This document shows positions 1 to 10,018 of a DNA stretch of 16,006 bases, in pieces. Every line of letters starts with the position of its first letter. Position 1 is the stretch's first letter. The stretch spans positions 1 to 16,006 of the forward strand of contig JSYX01000381.1 of assembly GCA_000787465.1 (NCBI GenBank), given 5' to 3'. The position numbers and the translations under genes are program-made. A model generated the notes under the pieces. The model was given only the letters and a program-made list of their open reading frames with translations. It was not told the origin of the DNA and made no database searches. The DNA is from Thermomucor indicae-seudaticae (Eukaryota > Mucoromycota > Mucoromycetes > Mucorales > Lichtheimiaceae).

Positions 1-937
1 TAATGTATTGTGCATAATAATAACGTATTGAATACCGTCTGCGACTTCCTTTGTCGCGATTTCTCCTTCTTACTCTAATCTCCTGGCATCTTTTCTTGCG
101 TCGTTCTTTGCTTCTTTCCTCTTGTAAAATATCCCTCTTTCCAAGTTTTCTTCTCTTCTTTCTACTTTTTTCTATGGATTCATCTCTTTTGTCTCGCTTT
201 CTTGGCTGGGTCTTTGTGCTCCAAGTTGCGGCTGCTACTGCTGTCGTCACGGCGTACTGCGAACGATCGCCTCCATGTTGTAGTCGTTTCCAACCGCCGC
301 TGTTAATGTGGTATTGGCTATCCACGGACCGCCTACGCTTGTTTGAAGATGGATTTCCCGCAGTCGTGGATGCTTCTCGAACAATCGGCTGAACTACCGG
401 GTTGCGTGCATTGACGGCTCGCGTACGTTTTTCTTCTGGCTCATAATTTTGGAGACGATGAGGCCGTTTACTGCCGCCTACACGAGAGCGGTTGTGACCA
501 CTCCTAGACCGCTTACGCTTCTTCGACGATGGATCCCGCACGATGATCGACGCTTCTTGCATGATCAACTGAGGCACTCGATGGGGTACATTGACATCTT
601 CAGCACTCTTTCCTTCTGGCTGATTATTTTCGAGATCATGCTGTCCAGTGGGTTGGTTCATATTCATAGCCAGCTCAGGAGAGAGGTCATGTCCGTTTGC
701 CATTGTGGTGATACTCCGAATCCGCTCTCTGTACTCATCGTCTTCGAACAGCATTGTCAGGACTTCTGTGTATTGGAGTATCATCTGACCCAGGTGATTG
801 ACTTCGGAATCGAGCTCACACGTAGTAACCGAGGGCTGAGCAAGACGAGCTTCTTTCAACCGATAAAGCAATACCAGAATCTTGGCGCCGATATCGTCAT
901 GAGCGAGAGCCTCCTTGAGGCGTTCAAGGACTGGCAT
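1..937 (-). CDS. Arg/Lys-rich probable nuclear protein with a duplicated 60-residue unit (partial)
   Basis: The minus strand reads without a stop from about 1200 down to base 1, so the gene continues off the left edge. I chose the ATG at 937..935 (reads MPVLERLKEALAHDD) because the frame above it is hydrophobic and antisense to coding-like plus-strand sequence; another in-frame ATG lies at 1033..1031. Residues 1-75 look alpha-helical and weakly recall a TFIIS N-terminal-type helical bundle, but I do not recognise the family. Residues 100-146 and 160-206 align without gaps (21 of 47 identical). Each ends in a basic nuclear-localisation-like cluster: KKRKR near residue 139 and NKRRRS near residue 199. 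From about residue 250 the protein is dominated by Lys/Arg clusters. No catalytic motif is visible. A nuclear, nucleic-acid-binding role is inference from composition only. Confidence 0.6.
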   Translation of the reverse strand, partial: MPVLERLKEALAHDDIGAKILVLLYRLKEARLAQPSVTTCELDSEVNHLGQMILQYTEVLTMLFEDDEYRERIRSITTMANGHDLSPELAMNMNQPTGQHDLENNQPEGKSAEDVNVPHRVPQLIMQEASIIVRDPSSKKRKRSRSGHNRSRVGGSKRPHRLQNYEPEEKRTRAVNARNPVVQPIVREASTTAGNPSSNKRRRSVDSQYHINSGGWKRLQHGGDRSQYAVTTAVAAATWSTKTQPRKRDKRDESIEKSRKKRRKLGKRDILQEERSKERRKKRCQEIRVRRRNRDKGSRRRYSIRYYYAQYI

Positions 938-1919
938 GCTGGCGCATCGACACTCAAGTGGTATAGGCTCGATGGCTTCTGCTTTTAACCCGCCGCAATA
1001 TCCAGCAGATCCGATCTGCTCATCTGCCCACATACGCAGATCGAGGCAAAACCTAAAAGTGACGAGCACTTTGGAGCCGAACTCCACGATTAGATAAAGC
1101 CAGAAGATGCTACTGACAAAGAAATTGCAGATGATTGCGTAAGCTCGGATGAGGTAAAGACTGAAGAAAACCAAGTTCCGGTGAAGAATTAGCTGATTAG
1201 TTTTTGACAACTCATTATAATGACAGTAGGGCCGACAGCATACAGAAAAAAGACATTGTGAGTTGATTGAGGAAGAAAAATTTCGCGGCAGCAAATGGAT
1301 ATTTTATAGTTTTTCGGCAAACCATGCCAAATGCGGTAACTGCACGACTCTTTGACAAGTTTCACCCTTTTTCGTTTTAGAAACGTCAAAAAACAATTAC
1401 GCATACAGGATAAAGTTGAAAAAAGACATTCCAATCCTTTATAGTCATTTCCAACATGTCTCCGGATTGACACATAGCGTGACGCAAACGTGAATGCCTA
1501 CCGTTCTGAGAATAATCGAGAGACATGGCTACACTTAGCAATAAAATGTTTTTCACAGTAAAAGGGTTTTGCTGTATTGACGCCCATTTTTCTTTTCGAT
1601 TGAGGGGCACGCATCGACGCGCATAGGCAATCTCGGATACCACCTCTTCGACAGAAAGCACTCATTGATGCTGTTTCTTTGCAGTGCATGTCTGGTCAAT
1701 TCAAAGCTTCTGATTGTAAGAACATAACGCAACGGCATGCGATGCATAATCAGGTGACACAAATTAATAAATCCCTGTAGAGACTACCTCCGTACCACAG
1801 CGCAAGTATTGTGCAACTGTAAACAATCAGGAGAAAAGGTATCACGTGCATATCTTTCTTCATCACGAAAGTCGAACTACCAGTAAGACAAAGTTGTTTT
1901 CGCTTATGTCGCTGCTTAA
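938..1919. other. Gene-poor stretch with one coding-like remnant
   Basis: No intact gene is seen. At 1094..1192 on the plus strand a 32-codon segment rich in Glu, Asp and Lys (reading ...TDKEIADDCVSS...) ends in TAG and has coding-like character, but it lacks a start and sits between stops. Minus-strand open frames between 1189 and 1762 have no coherent composition and overlap one another in several frames. The stretch may be the degraded upstream part of the relic that follows, but that is inference. Confidence 0.4.
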
Positions 1920-3959
1920 TCATTAGGCAAGCGAAAGAGAAACGCTCAAGAAAGGAAAAACCTTGATATTATCGTTAGTGTTGCAGTCAATAGTGCGTTG
2001 GATGATGAATTTCAGATGCCGGACAACTTGACAGCCACGGAAAGTAACTTTTCTGACGACAGAAAATAAAAACTCATCGAATCAGAAAGGCCGAATTTGA
2101 TGCGTCCAGACTATTGCCATGGCCATCGTTAAAAGAGAATCCGTTGTGAAGCATGTCAAAACCTGGACTGAGCGACAGCTATTTCAAAAGTGTACTGGAT
2201 ATCTCCGCACGATTTCCGGTGAGCTAAATTCCTTTTGCGCTCCAGCCGGCTTCGCTGGCATTTGATTGTTTTGCGCGAAAAGAAAAGACTCTTTTGTCTG
2301 CCTGCCTTTATTTGACGGAACCTGAAACATATCCTGTGCACACAGAAAATCACTCTTACTTTATGAAACGTTTCAGAACGTGTCACCTTGTCGTATTCGA
2401 CATAACAGCTCATGTTCAGAGGGCATAAAGGAGCGCAAAAGTAGCTAATTTTTGCAAAAGAAGTCGTTTGTGAACAGCAGATTGCATGACAGCCACAAGT
2501 CACAAGAACCGTTCAAGTGAAAGAATATCGGCCTATGACAAGACAAAGAACTCTAGCAATGGTGCAAATCAGCATCAGATGCTGAAGCAAATGAACCTGG
2601 CTTAAGGAAGGAAGAATACGGTCAATAAAATCCCATTTGTATTCCTATTGATGATGATCATCAAGCGAAAAGTGGAGAAAACGCTCAAACGCTTTTGAAT
2701 GATTTAGCGGACCGACAATCTGTCAACCTTTCTCTTAATGAGATTGCAGCCATAACTCCAAGCGCACGTACTGGCAGCCACAATCCCTTCACCAGTAAAC
2801 CGTTCGACTTCTCGATCACAAGGGAAAACTACTGAGTCACGCGATCAATATCTCGGATTTAGAGCCGTATCATTTACATTGCTATTGATCGCGACTATGC
2901 CTGTCATGAATCATCCGCTCTTTTATTTCCGAGAAGACGGTGTTATGTGACGAGTGAAAATGTTGTAAGCGTTATTTTACAGAAACGTATTGGCGCAAAT
3001 TCACAAAACACTGCAAATAACGCAAATAATAAAAGACAGCTCTTTTTTATTGAAGACCTCACTTTTAATTCAACGACCAAGGTCTTTACTTTTGCTATAT
3101 AACAGTTTTTAAACGACAACGGCTAGATTTAGTTGTGCCTTGTATAACTGTCAGGTTTTATTGGTTTCCACCGTTTTTTATTATAATGTTGTGCAAATCC
3201 TTTGTACGTGAGAGTATCTGGAACAATTGTGAATGTAACTGCCTGACCAAAGAGGATTACAATAATAATAAAGGCAAGCTTAATCGCGAAAAGTTATGAT
3301 CAAATACGGAGTTGTGCCGGATTGGAGAAAGTGGGCGTACCTAGTGGTGCATCTTATTCAAAGAACTAGCTGCTTGATAACTCAGAATAAAAGGTCGTTG
3401 ATACAAGATCATAATTTTAAATAGGTTGAATTACCGGTGGGAGATAGAAAGATCAAAAGGAAATGATAAAACCGTTGAAAACACATTGAAAGCGCACATT
3501 AACAAGTTGCATGTGTTATAGCCATGTTAATCTAGCATCAGATTTTGCCACGAATGCAGTAACGTGATTTTTTAAACGTTAAAATATAACAATAAAGCTA
3601 TACAAACCATGCTGAAAACGCTAAAAGCCCTTTAGTCAGTCGGCTAACTACAGACTAACACCATGACGAAAGTTGAATATACAGTAGATCCAAATAAAAA
3701 GTGCATGATTCTGTCAAGAGTGACCACGGGAGATCATTAGGAAGCAGATTTTAGATATGTTACGGAACGAGTTGCGATGTTAATCATGGGCAATTCGAAT
3801 ATGTGTAATTCCAAACAAGCGGTATCATAGCCTCTCCTTCTTCTGGATGATGTCCATTCCGTTATGCATGGCATCTGTATCGATGAAAGCCTTGTAATAT
3901 CTAGTGTTACTAGTTTTTTAAAAGCTCTTGATGAGAAGCTTCCATACAGAGTCGTATGA
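1920..3959 (+). pseudogene. Decayed Gag-protease-like (retropepsin) coding relic
   Basis: A chain of open plus-strand segments separated by stops and frame changes: 1920-2069, 2119-2265, 2486-2605, 2629-3102 (one frame with stops only at 2833 and 2860), 3187-3246, 3417-3521 and 3663-3959 (two internal stops). Segment 2629-2835 contains SVNLSLNEIAAITPSAR, resembling the stretch that precedes the protease in fungal Gag-Pol proteins. Segments 2863-3102 (NVVSVILQKRIGAN), 3187-3246 (PLYVRVSGTIVNVTA) and 3417-3521 (LNYRWEIERSKGNDKTV) follow in the order expected of retropepsin strands. The catalytic Asp-Ser/Thr-Gly is not preserved. No reverse transcriptase, integrase or long terminal repeats were found. 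The family call is inference from motif order; a decayed host gene is the alternative. No functional product is expected. Confidence 0.4.
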
Positions 3960-4186
3960 TAACGATGGTTTCTGCGTTCTTTTTCTTTCGTAAATATCGG
4001 TTAAGCGAACGTGCATGTCACTGTCAGCTCAATTTTCCAAGAAAAACGCGTCTGGATATACGATGCCACTCTGTCAGCACGATGGTCGCCCAGCATGATA
4101 CGACCAACGACATCTGAAACCTCAAACGGACGCGGAGTTTTGCTCTTTACGACTCACTGCCGTTTAGCTCCTGTTCTGCAGCAAAG

Positions 4187-7100
4187 ATGCATGATGCATT
4201 CCAAGTGACAACCGTTGTCGATAAAGTTAACCGTATCGAGTCGATCTTCGCACATGGTAATTGCTCCATTTGTATTATTAATAGGTTCTTTGCAATGTCC
4301 CTGAAAGGGGATCCGCTTCTAATGGCACATGCTCACTGCTTGATTCCAGGCGATCGTCTTTTAATCGGCACCGGTACAGGACAACTGCTTGTTTACGACA
4401 TCAAAGAACCTTTGGGTAACATGTCAAAAGTCATTCAGTCTGGAGCGAGCGTCTAAATATGGGGCATGAAACAGTGGCAGACGACAATGAAGTACCAGAG
4501 GTTACGCTGGTGCAGACTATCAAGAACTTTTCAAAGCGGCCAATCGAGCAGTTGGATATCATTAAAGAGATCGATGTACTTGTCTCATTATCTGGTAGAT
4601 TCTTGGGGGGAGATGGAGAAGTCTATCGGTGCTCTATGACTGACCGCTTCTGTGCCAGATGGATTGGTGAGCTTGCATGATCTTCGGACATTTGAACTGC
4701 GAATGGCGCTTGCGAAAACCAAAGGAGCCAATCTTTTTGCGATACAGACCATGGTCTTGATGACTGACGAGCAGATACCCGTGTTGACGACACAGCTGGC
4801 CGTTGCTCTCCGGAAGAAGCTGTTGGTTTTCGTGTGGAAAGATACCGAGTTCAGTGAAACCAAAGTAAATAATAACAATCGAATGCATCGCGTTGTGGAT
4901 ATAAGCTTTAATCAATCCTTTTACAGGAACTTAATATACCTGACCGTATCAAAGCGATGGCCTGGGTCGGCAATACCAAAATTTGTCTCGGCTTTGCGAC
5001 AGAATATGCGTTAATGGACGTTGAGACGGATCAACTGACGGAGCTGTTTGCACCAAGTGGCATTGCAGAAGCCGGACCTATGAGCACTCTCAATAGCTTA
5101 TACAATATGTCGATTGGATCCCGGGGAGGCAAACCAATGGTCACGAAGATTCCAAACAATGAGATGCTTCTTGCTCGAGATAGCAAGTACATTTTTCAAA
5201 GGATGTTGCGGATATGGGGAATGCTGATCGGGCATTGCTGTTACAGATGTCAGTATCTTTCTTGGATTGGATGGAACGCCCACACGGAAAGTTGGGATTG
5301 AATGGTCAGGGGCACCAGAACAGATGGGTAAGGAGGCCCTGGATCGTGTACAACCGTTTCGGCCCTGGTAACAATGGTTATCGCGCCCAGGTTATTCGTA
5401 CCCGTACGTGATCGCCATACTGCCGAAACATGTCGAGGTACGCAATATCCAGACATTGGCGCTAGTCCAGCAGGTGGAGCTCGCCAATGCACGATTCCTT
5501 AATCAAGGAAAACTGGTATATGTCGCTAGTTCGTCGCAGATATGGCGCTTTACACCGTACAGTTTCTCCACTCAGGTAAAGAAAACCGGTGCATGCTGTT
5601 GGGATTCTGGATTCTAACAACCGGTGAAAGATCGATCAACTTGTCGAGAAGAAGGAATACCAAGAGGCAGTCAGCTTGCTTGAGCAAATCGACGCGGTTC
5701 TTGTAAAAAACAAGAGCGAAACCCTTCGACACATACGTACATTATACGCCCACGACCTATTTAACAAAGGCGAATACGACACAGCCCTCAGTATCTTCCA
5801 AGAACTTGACGCGGATCCTGCCGATGTTATTAAGCTTTATCCTGAAATGATTTCCGGCAATCTAGCAAACGCGCCAGAATCGAATAATAACGAGGATGAT
5901 GAACTTTTGGCTCCTCCAGTCCGTAAAAAGAAAGGAGATGAGCAGCATGAAGAGGAAGGAAGTAGGCCACCGAGCATCACATCGACTAGGAGCAAAGCAA
6001 CAACGCACAGCATACCGCAAACCAAGGATTCTACAGTGGTTCCTCTTACGGGCCTGAATTTGCACGATGCCGTGACATACCTTATCCGGTTCTTGACCGA
6101 TAAGCGCCAAAGACTATCGAAGAAACTCAACGCGGGATCCATACGCTCTTCAAAGGATTCGGGCAAACAATCTACTGAGACTCAACAAGACGAAGAAACT
6201 CTTTTACGTCAAGCAACGATAGTCGATACCGCGCTGCTAAAGGCATACATGATGACCAACGACGCGCTTGTTGGACCTTTGTTGCGTGTGCAAAATCACT
6301 GTGATGTGGAAGAATGCGAAGCTATACTGTCTGAGAAGAAGGTAAGCGTTTTTGTCGTCATCCTTTTCCTTCACTGGTGACGTTAATACGGACCTACTGC
6401 AGAAATACAAAGAGTTAGTAGATCTATATAATTGCAAGGGGCTTCATGATAAAGCCCTTGATTTGCTTGCGAGGTACGAAACTTTAATTTTCCATGAAAC
6501 AAGTTACTAACCGCGGCATTGTGTAGACTTGGCCAACAGACGGAGGGACCTTTACGGGGTGTACTTCCGACTGTCAGATACCTACAGCGATTAAGCCTTG
6601 ATCATTTTGACTTGGTACTAAAATATTCACGATGGGTACTGGAGAAAGATCCACGGCATGGCATGGATGTAAGTCTTTGAGAGTAGGGAAAGCTATAACT
6701 TGGTACTGACGGGTACGTTTCTAGATTTTCATTGATGACCTTGCCGAAGTCGATATGTTTCCCCGAGACAAAGTTCTGCGGCACCTGGAGTCAATATCAG
6801 GGGACCTCGCCATACAATATTTGGAATACATCATTGAGGAGTTGCACGACACGTTGCCCGAGTATCACAATCGGTTGGCCATAGCATATTTGGATGAAAT
6901 AACGTCCGAAGATTCCGATGGTATGTCAGAGTCTGGGAGACTCACGTGCCTAGTTCGCTAATGGTGGTTGTGGTTAGACGCTCAGAGAAAGGCAACATTA
7001 CGCTCGAAATTAATAGCTTTCTTGACCGAATCGGCGCATTATAAAGCAGAAAAGATATTGTCTCGGTTACCGATGGACGGTATGCTTGTTGCTAGCGACG

Positions 7101-7885
7101 TCAGTACAGCTTTCTCTTGCTGATATCCTTATCAATAGATCTATTTGAAGAACGGGCCATTCTGTTAAGTCGCATTGGGCAACACGACCAGGCATTGGAT
7201 ATCTATGTTTATAAACTGAAGAACTATGCCATGGCCGAAGAGTAAGTAGGCATTGCAAAACATTGAAATTTGATTTCTCATTTCTCCTTTTTTAGTTACT
7301 GCACTAAAGTATACAAGGAAGACCCGGCGAAAGGCGAAAAGATGTACCTGACGCTTCTGAGAGTTTATCTTAAACCGAGCCATCATGACAAACCACTGCT
7401 GGAGCCAGCACTTGATCTTCTTGCTCATCATGGATCACATATCGACGCATCTGAAGTCCTGTCAATCCTCCCACTGGCAACGCATGTCAATGGGCTTTTC
7501 CCCTTCTTCGAGAAATACATTCGGGAAACCAATAAGCGAAGGAATATGGATCTAATCGTGAAAAATCTGTTGAAAGCGGAGCAGATTCAGGTATTGAGTT
7601 AGTCAAGTCAACAAGCTTGTTACTTTGTTCTTATCTGTCCTATATCTAGGTTGAAGAAAAGTTAATGTACTATCGATCAAGAGCTGTCAAGATTACGGAA
7701 GATCGGATGTGTCCACAGTGCAACAAGCGGATCGGCAATAGGTAAGTTTTCTATTTGATCACTTTGCCGGCGCCAACTAACTAAAGCAAAATGTACACAG
7801 CGTATTCGCTGTCTTTCCTAATGGTGTTGTTGTACATTACTCTTGTAAAGAAAAGATCGAACAAGCTCAATGGAAGTTAGTGTAA
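4187..7885 (+). CDS. VPS39: VPS39/VAM6, HOPS tethering-complex subunit (16 exons, 925 aa)
   Basis: Subunit of the HOPS complex, which tethers Rab7/Ypt7-marked membranes before vacuole or late-endosome fusion; yeast Vam6 also takes part in TORC1 signalling and vacuole-mitochondrion contacts. Exons: 4187-4256, 4350-4415, 4475-4594, 4659-4864, 4927-5186, 5254-5327, 5391-5575, 5631-6341, 6403-6473, 6527-6668, 6725-6920, 6978-7079, 7139-7241, 7296-7590, 7650-7741, 7801-7885. All introns are GT..AG. The start reads MHDAFQ, as in animal VPS39. Residues 1-327 form the CNH domain (VSLHDL, ELNIPDRIKAMAW, YVIAILPKHVEVR). A charged linker spans 407-462 and clathrin-type helical repeats follow (LYNCKGLHDKALDLL, ILLSRIGQHDQALDIYV). 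The C-terminal zinc-binding module has CPQC at 888-891 and HYSC at 910-913. Length matches the family (human about 880). The exon 6 acceptor was set at 5253 because the earlier AG at 5246 breaks the frame. Confidence 0.97.
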
Positions 7886-8120
7886 AACCGTACACAGCAC
7901 GTGCGCGTAAGAGAGGAATAGGGTCCTTTACGATACATTAGATAAACGTCGCCCCTTATTGTTTCCCCGATCATTTCTGCTTCTTGAAACAAGGATCCAG
8001 ATCCACGAAGGTTGTTCTCTGCTGGGTGAGTGGCAGACGGCAATGATAAGAGCATTTGTATCACCTTGAACATTTGCGCCCGATTGCTGCTTGGATCGAT
8101 TTGATAAACAAGCTGAAGTG
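7886..8120. other. Intergenic spacer after VPS39
   Basis: Holds the VPS39 3' UTR and the upstream region of the small gene that follows. No coding frame or canonical AATAAA was seen here. Confidence 0.5.
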
Positions 8121-8127
8121 TATAAAA
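8121..8127 (+). promoter_or_regulatory. TATA box of the small zinc-knuckle gene
   Basis: TATAAAA lies 80 nt upstream of the ATG at 8207, leaving room for a short 5' leader. It is a good match to the eukaryotic core element; its use is inferred. Confidence 0.5.
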
Positions 8128-8206
8128 GCAAGAACTTCTCCGTATGGGGCTTATCTGCTATTGACGTTTCCCCGTCTGCTTGCTGCTGCTTCTTCTTCTA
8201 TCCCCG

Positions 8207-8384
8207 ATGGAATCATCCTTGGTTAGCACACAGAAGCTTTCGTTTTCATCGTCCAAGTCGGCTGCCGGCCAGTGTGCTGTCTGCGGCTCACGATATCATA
8301 TGACCAGTATGTCATGAACAGTGTGCCTAATTTCCTAGTTATCTAATATCGCGTTCTCAAGAGCATTGCCCAGTTTATCCCTAA
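8207..8384 (+). CDS. Candidate 40-residue CCHC zinc-knuckle peptide (2 exons)
   Basis: Exon 1 is 8207-8306 and exon 2 is 8362-8384. The intron 8307-8361 (55 nt) has a strong GTATGT donor, a CTAAT branch-point candidate and an AG acceptor, and matches the length of the VPS39 introns. Splicing yields a Ser/Lys-rich leader of about 22 residues followed by CAVCGSRYHMTKHCPVYP and a stop. This fits C-x2-C-x4-H-x4-C exactly, the zinc knuckle that binds single-stranded RNA or DNA in many proteins. Unspliced sequence would lose the last cysteine. An upstream in-frame TGA precedes the ATG, so the frame cannot simply be longer. A TATA box lies upstream and AATAAA about 200 nt downstream. It could instead be the remnant of a larger gene. 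The zinc-knuckle call is strong only if the intron is used. Confidence 0.5.
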
Positions 8385-8583
8385 AAAGGGAGCAACTGTT
8401 GGATTTTCCCCTTCCTGTCGTTCCCTACTACTTTTTTCCGCTTATGGCCATTCGTTCATCATTCTCGGCAAACTATGTAGAGCGATTATCGGTCCTTGGC
8501 AGGCGCTCCTTGATACCATTATTCTTTCTCTTATTAGCTATTAATTCATAACTCATGGCATATGCTTTTTTATTGGGGTCTCA

Positions 8584-8589
8584 AATAAA
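8584..8589 (+). terminator. Candidate polyadenylation signal of the small gene
   Basis: AATAAA in a T-rich context, 200 nt after the zinc-knuckle stop. It is the first canonical signal downstream of that gene. Confidence 0.45.
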
Positions 8590-9831
8590 CAAAAAGTGGT
8601 ATGGTCGCGGTGACATTGTTCAATCCGATAATCGAGATAACACTTTTGTTTCAGGGAAACGCGTTTGTTTCCTATGAGATAGATGGGCTAGCAGAGAATG
8701 AATGATCAGGGAAATTCTCTGAGGTCTGTGCGTGGGAAAAACTTGTGAAAGCAACAGCATTTTCGGCAAAAGTCCCGTCTTAAGGAATCGCCGGGTAGAT
8801 GCGTAGCATGGACTCTGAAGCTGACTAAGCTGTCACTATGCTAAGGTACCAAATTGCACGCGTTGACAAAGGCGGTGGAGCGTGGCACAAGAATGAAGTT
8901 GCACAATGCAGAAAAGCTGTGCATGTTTTGAAGGACAAGACAGAATTTGAAGTCAGACTTGCCAAACTAGACGGTTTCCTAAGCATCTTGTTCTCCGTAA
9001 ATGGCGCTCCAAACAAAAAGACCCTGGGTCAATGTGGGACCACAATATTCAACAGTACGTGTGCGCGCCCTCAGCATTGGTGCAGCTTCTGCGACCTCCG
9101 TCAGTGCTTGCTTGGCTTGTTCACAGGAGGAAGGTTTCAAGACTGCGCGCAACCGCAGGATTTATTCCTGCAGAATGGTTCTTGCTTGAAGCGCTGATTC
9201 TGCATGTGCGTTTGCACGTAGTCTACATGTGGCTGAACATCGTTGGAATAAACACTGTATCGAAAGAGCTCGACAATGCTCTGAAGAATAGGCAAATCAG
9301 GAAGGTCACTGTGGCAGTAATGGACACGCAATTACACGTACCAACCAAGAGGTGCTGCACAGCTGCGAAAGCACAAGAGCCAAGTCTATTAAAGGTACCA
9401 TGACACTCTTTGTGTTAAACGACGCTCTGCCTGTACTTTATCCCATCAAACCGTCATTATGACTTCACGTCTACTCGCGTGGCTATCTCATAGCGACCCC
9501 TTGCCTACAAATGTAACCATGTCAATCGCATTTGCCCTCTTAATGCGGCGGCTATTCATTCACTGCAAGAGCTCTTATTGGTATCCCTCAAAAAAAGGGT
9601 TATCTAAGACAGAAGCTGCGACGTACGTCAGCGCTACCCAAGGCTCAGACAATCGTTTATTAAAAGACATGGTGCTGCCTACTGCTAATACCCTACATAC
9701 ATGTTCCGACGCCAAGACGCATGAGAGCAAAGGCTGAACTTGTCGAAGCGGAACCGCTTACATACTATACAATATGGGAAGCAGGATATTCATGAAGGAA
9801 AAGAAGAAAACAGCTGCCGTATATACATGTA
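8590..9831. other. Unassigned region with weak open frames
   Basis: No recognisable gene. A 119-codon ATG frame at 8838..9197 (plus; contains VLKDKTEFEVRLAKLDGF) and an overlapping frame at 9032..9403 (plus) look partly coding-like, but neither matches a family I know. The minus strand over 8825-9016 and 9137-9331 is also open, so the true strand is uncertain. A further 92-codon plus frame at 9459..9737 has no distinctive composition. It is best read as decayed repeat or gene sequence. Confidence 0.3.
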
Positions 9832-9999
9832 CAGTACCCGCGCGATATATCGATATTTGATAAATCGATATACCGATCGACCTCTGCAAGCATGGATTTG
9901 GCTTTTTCCAGGCGTGTGCTCACTTGATATAACGATATTCTCGTTATAACGATCGCATTTTTTCGTCATGGACCCTATCGATATATCGCGCGGGCACTG
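9832..9999. mobile_element. 168-bp MITE with 24-bp terminal inverted repeats, Tc1/pogo type
   Basis: The left end, CAGTACCCGCGCGATATATC then GATA (9832-9855), is the reverse complement of 9976-9999 with one mismatch. Both ends are flanked by TA (9830-9831 and 10000-10001), the duplicated target of Tc1/mariner/pogo elements, whose termini often begin CAGT. The interior has no open frame of any size but carries an imperfect palindrome near 9929-9953 (ATAACGATATTCTCGTTAT). The element is non-autonomous; a pogo-like source transposase elsewhere in the genome is inferred. The near-identical arms suggest a fairly young insertion. It sits just beyond the stop of the minus-strand exon pair that follows. 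Confidence 0.75.
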
Positions 10000-10018
10000 T
10001 AGCTACAATTTCAGTGCT

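Noticed and set aside
449..988. A 179-codon plus-strand frame at the left edge
   Set aside because: It lies opposite the longer stop-free minus-strand frame, whose repeat units and basic clusters make better protein sense.
2950..3102. FFIEDL motif resembling the Walker B of dynein AAA domains
   Set aside because: Only a few residues match, no Walker A or neighbouring dynein sequence is present, and the surrounding segments fit a retropepsin order better.
8838..9403. Possible Fanzor/TnpB-like zinc ribbon, suggested by scattered cysteines
   Set aside because: The cysteine spacing and the conserved Asn-Arg-Asp-x-Asn-Ala motif are absent in every frame I read.
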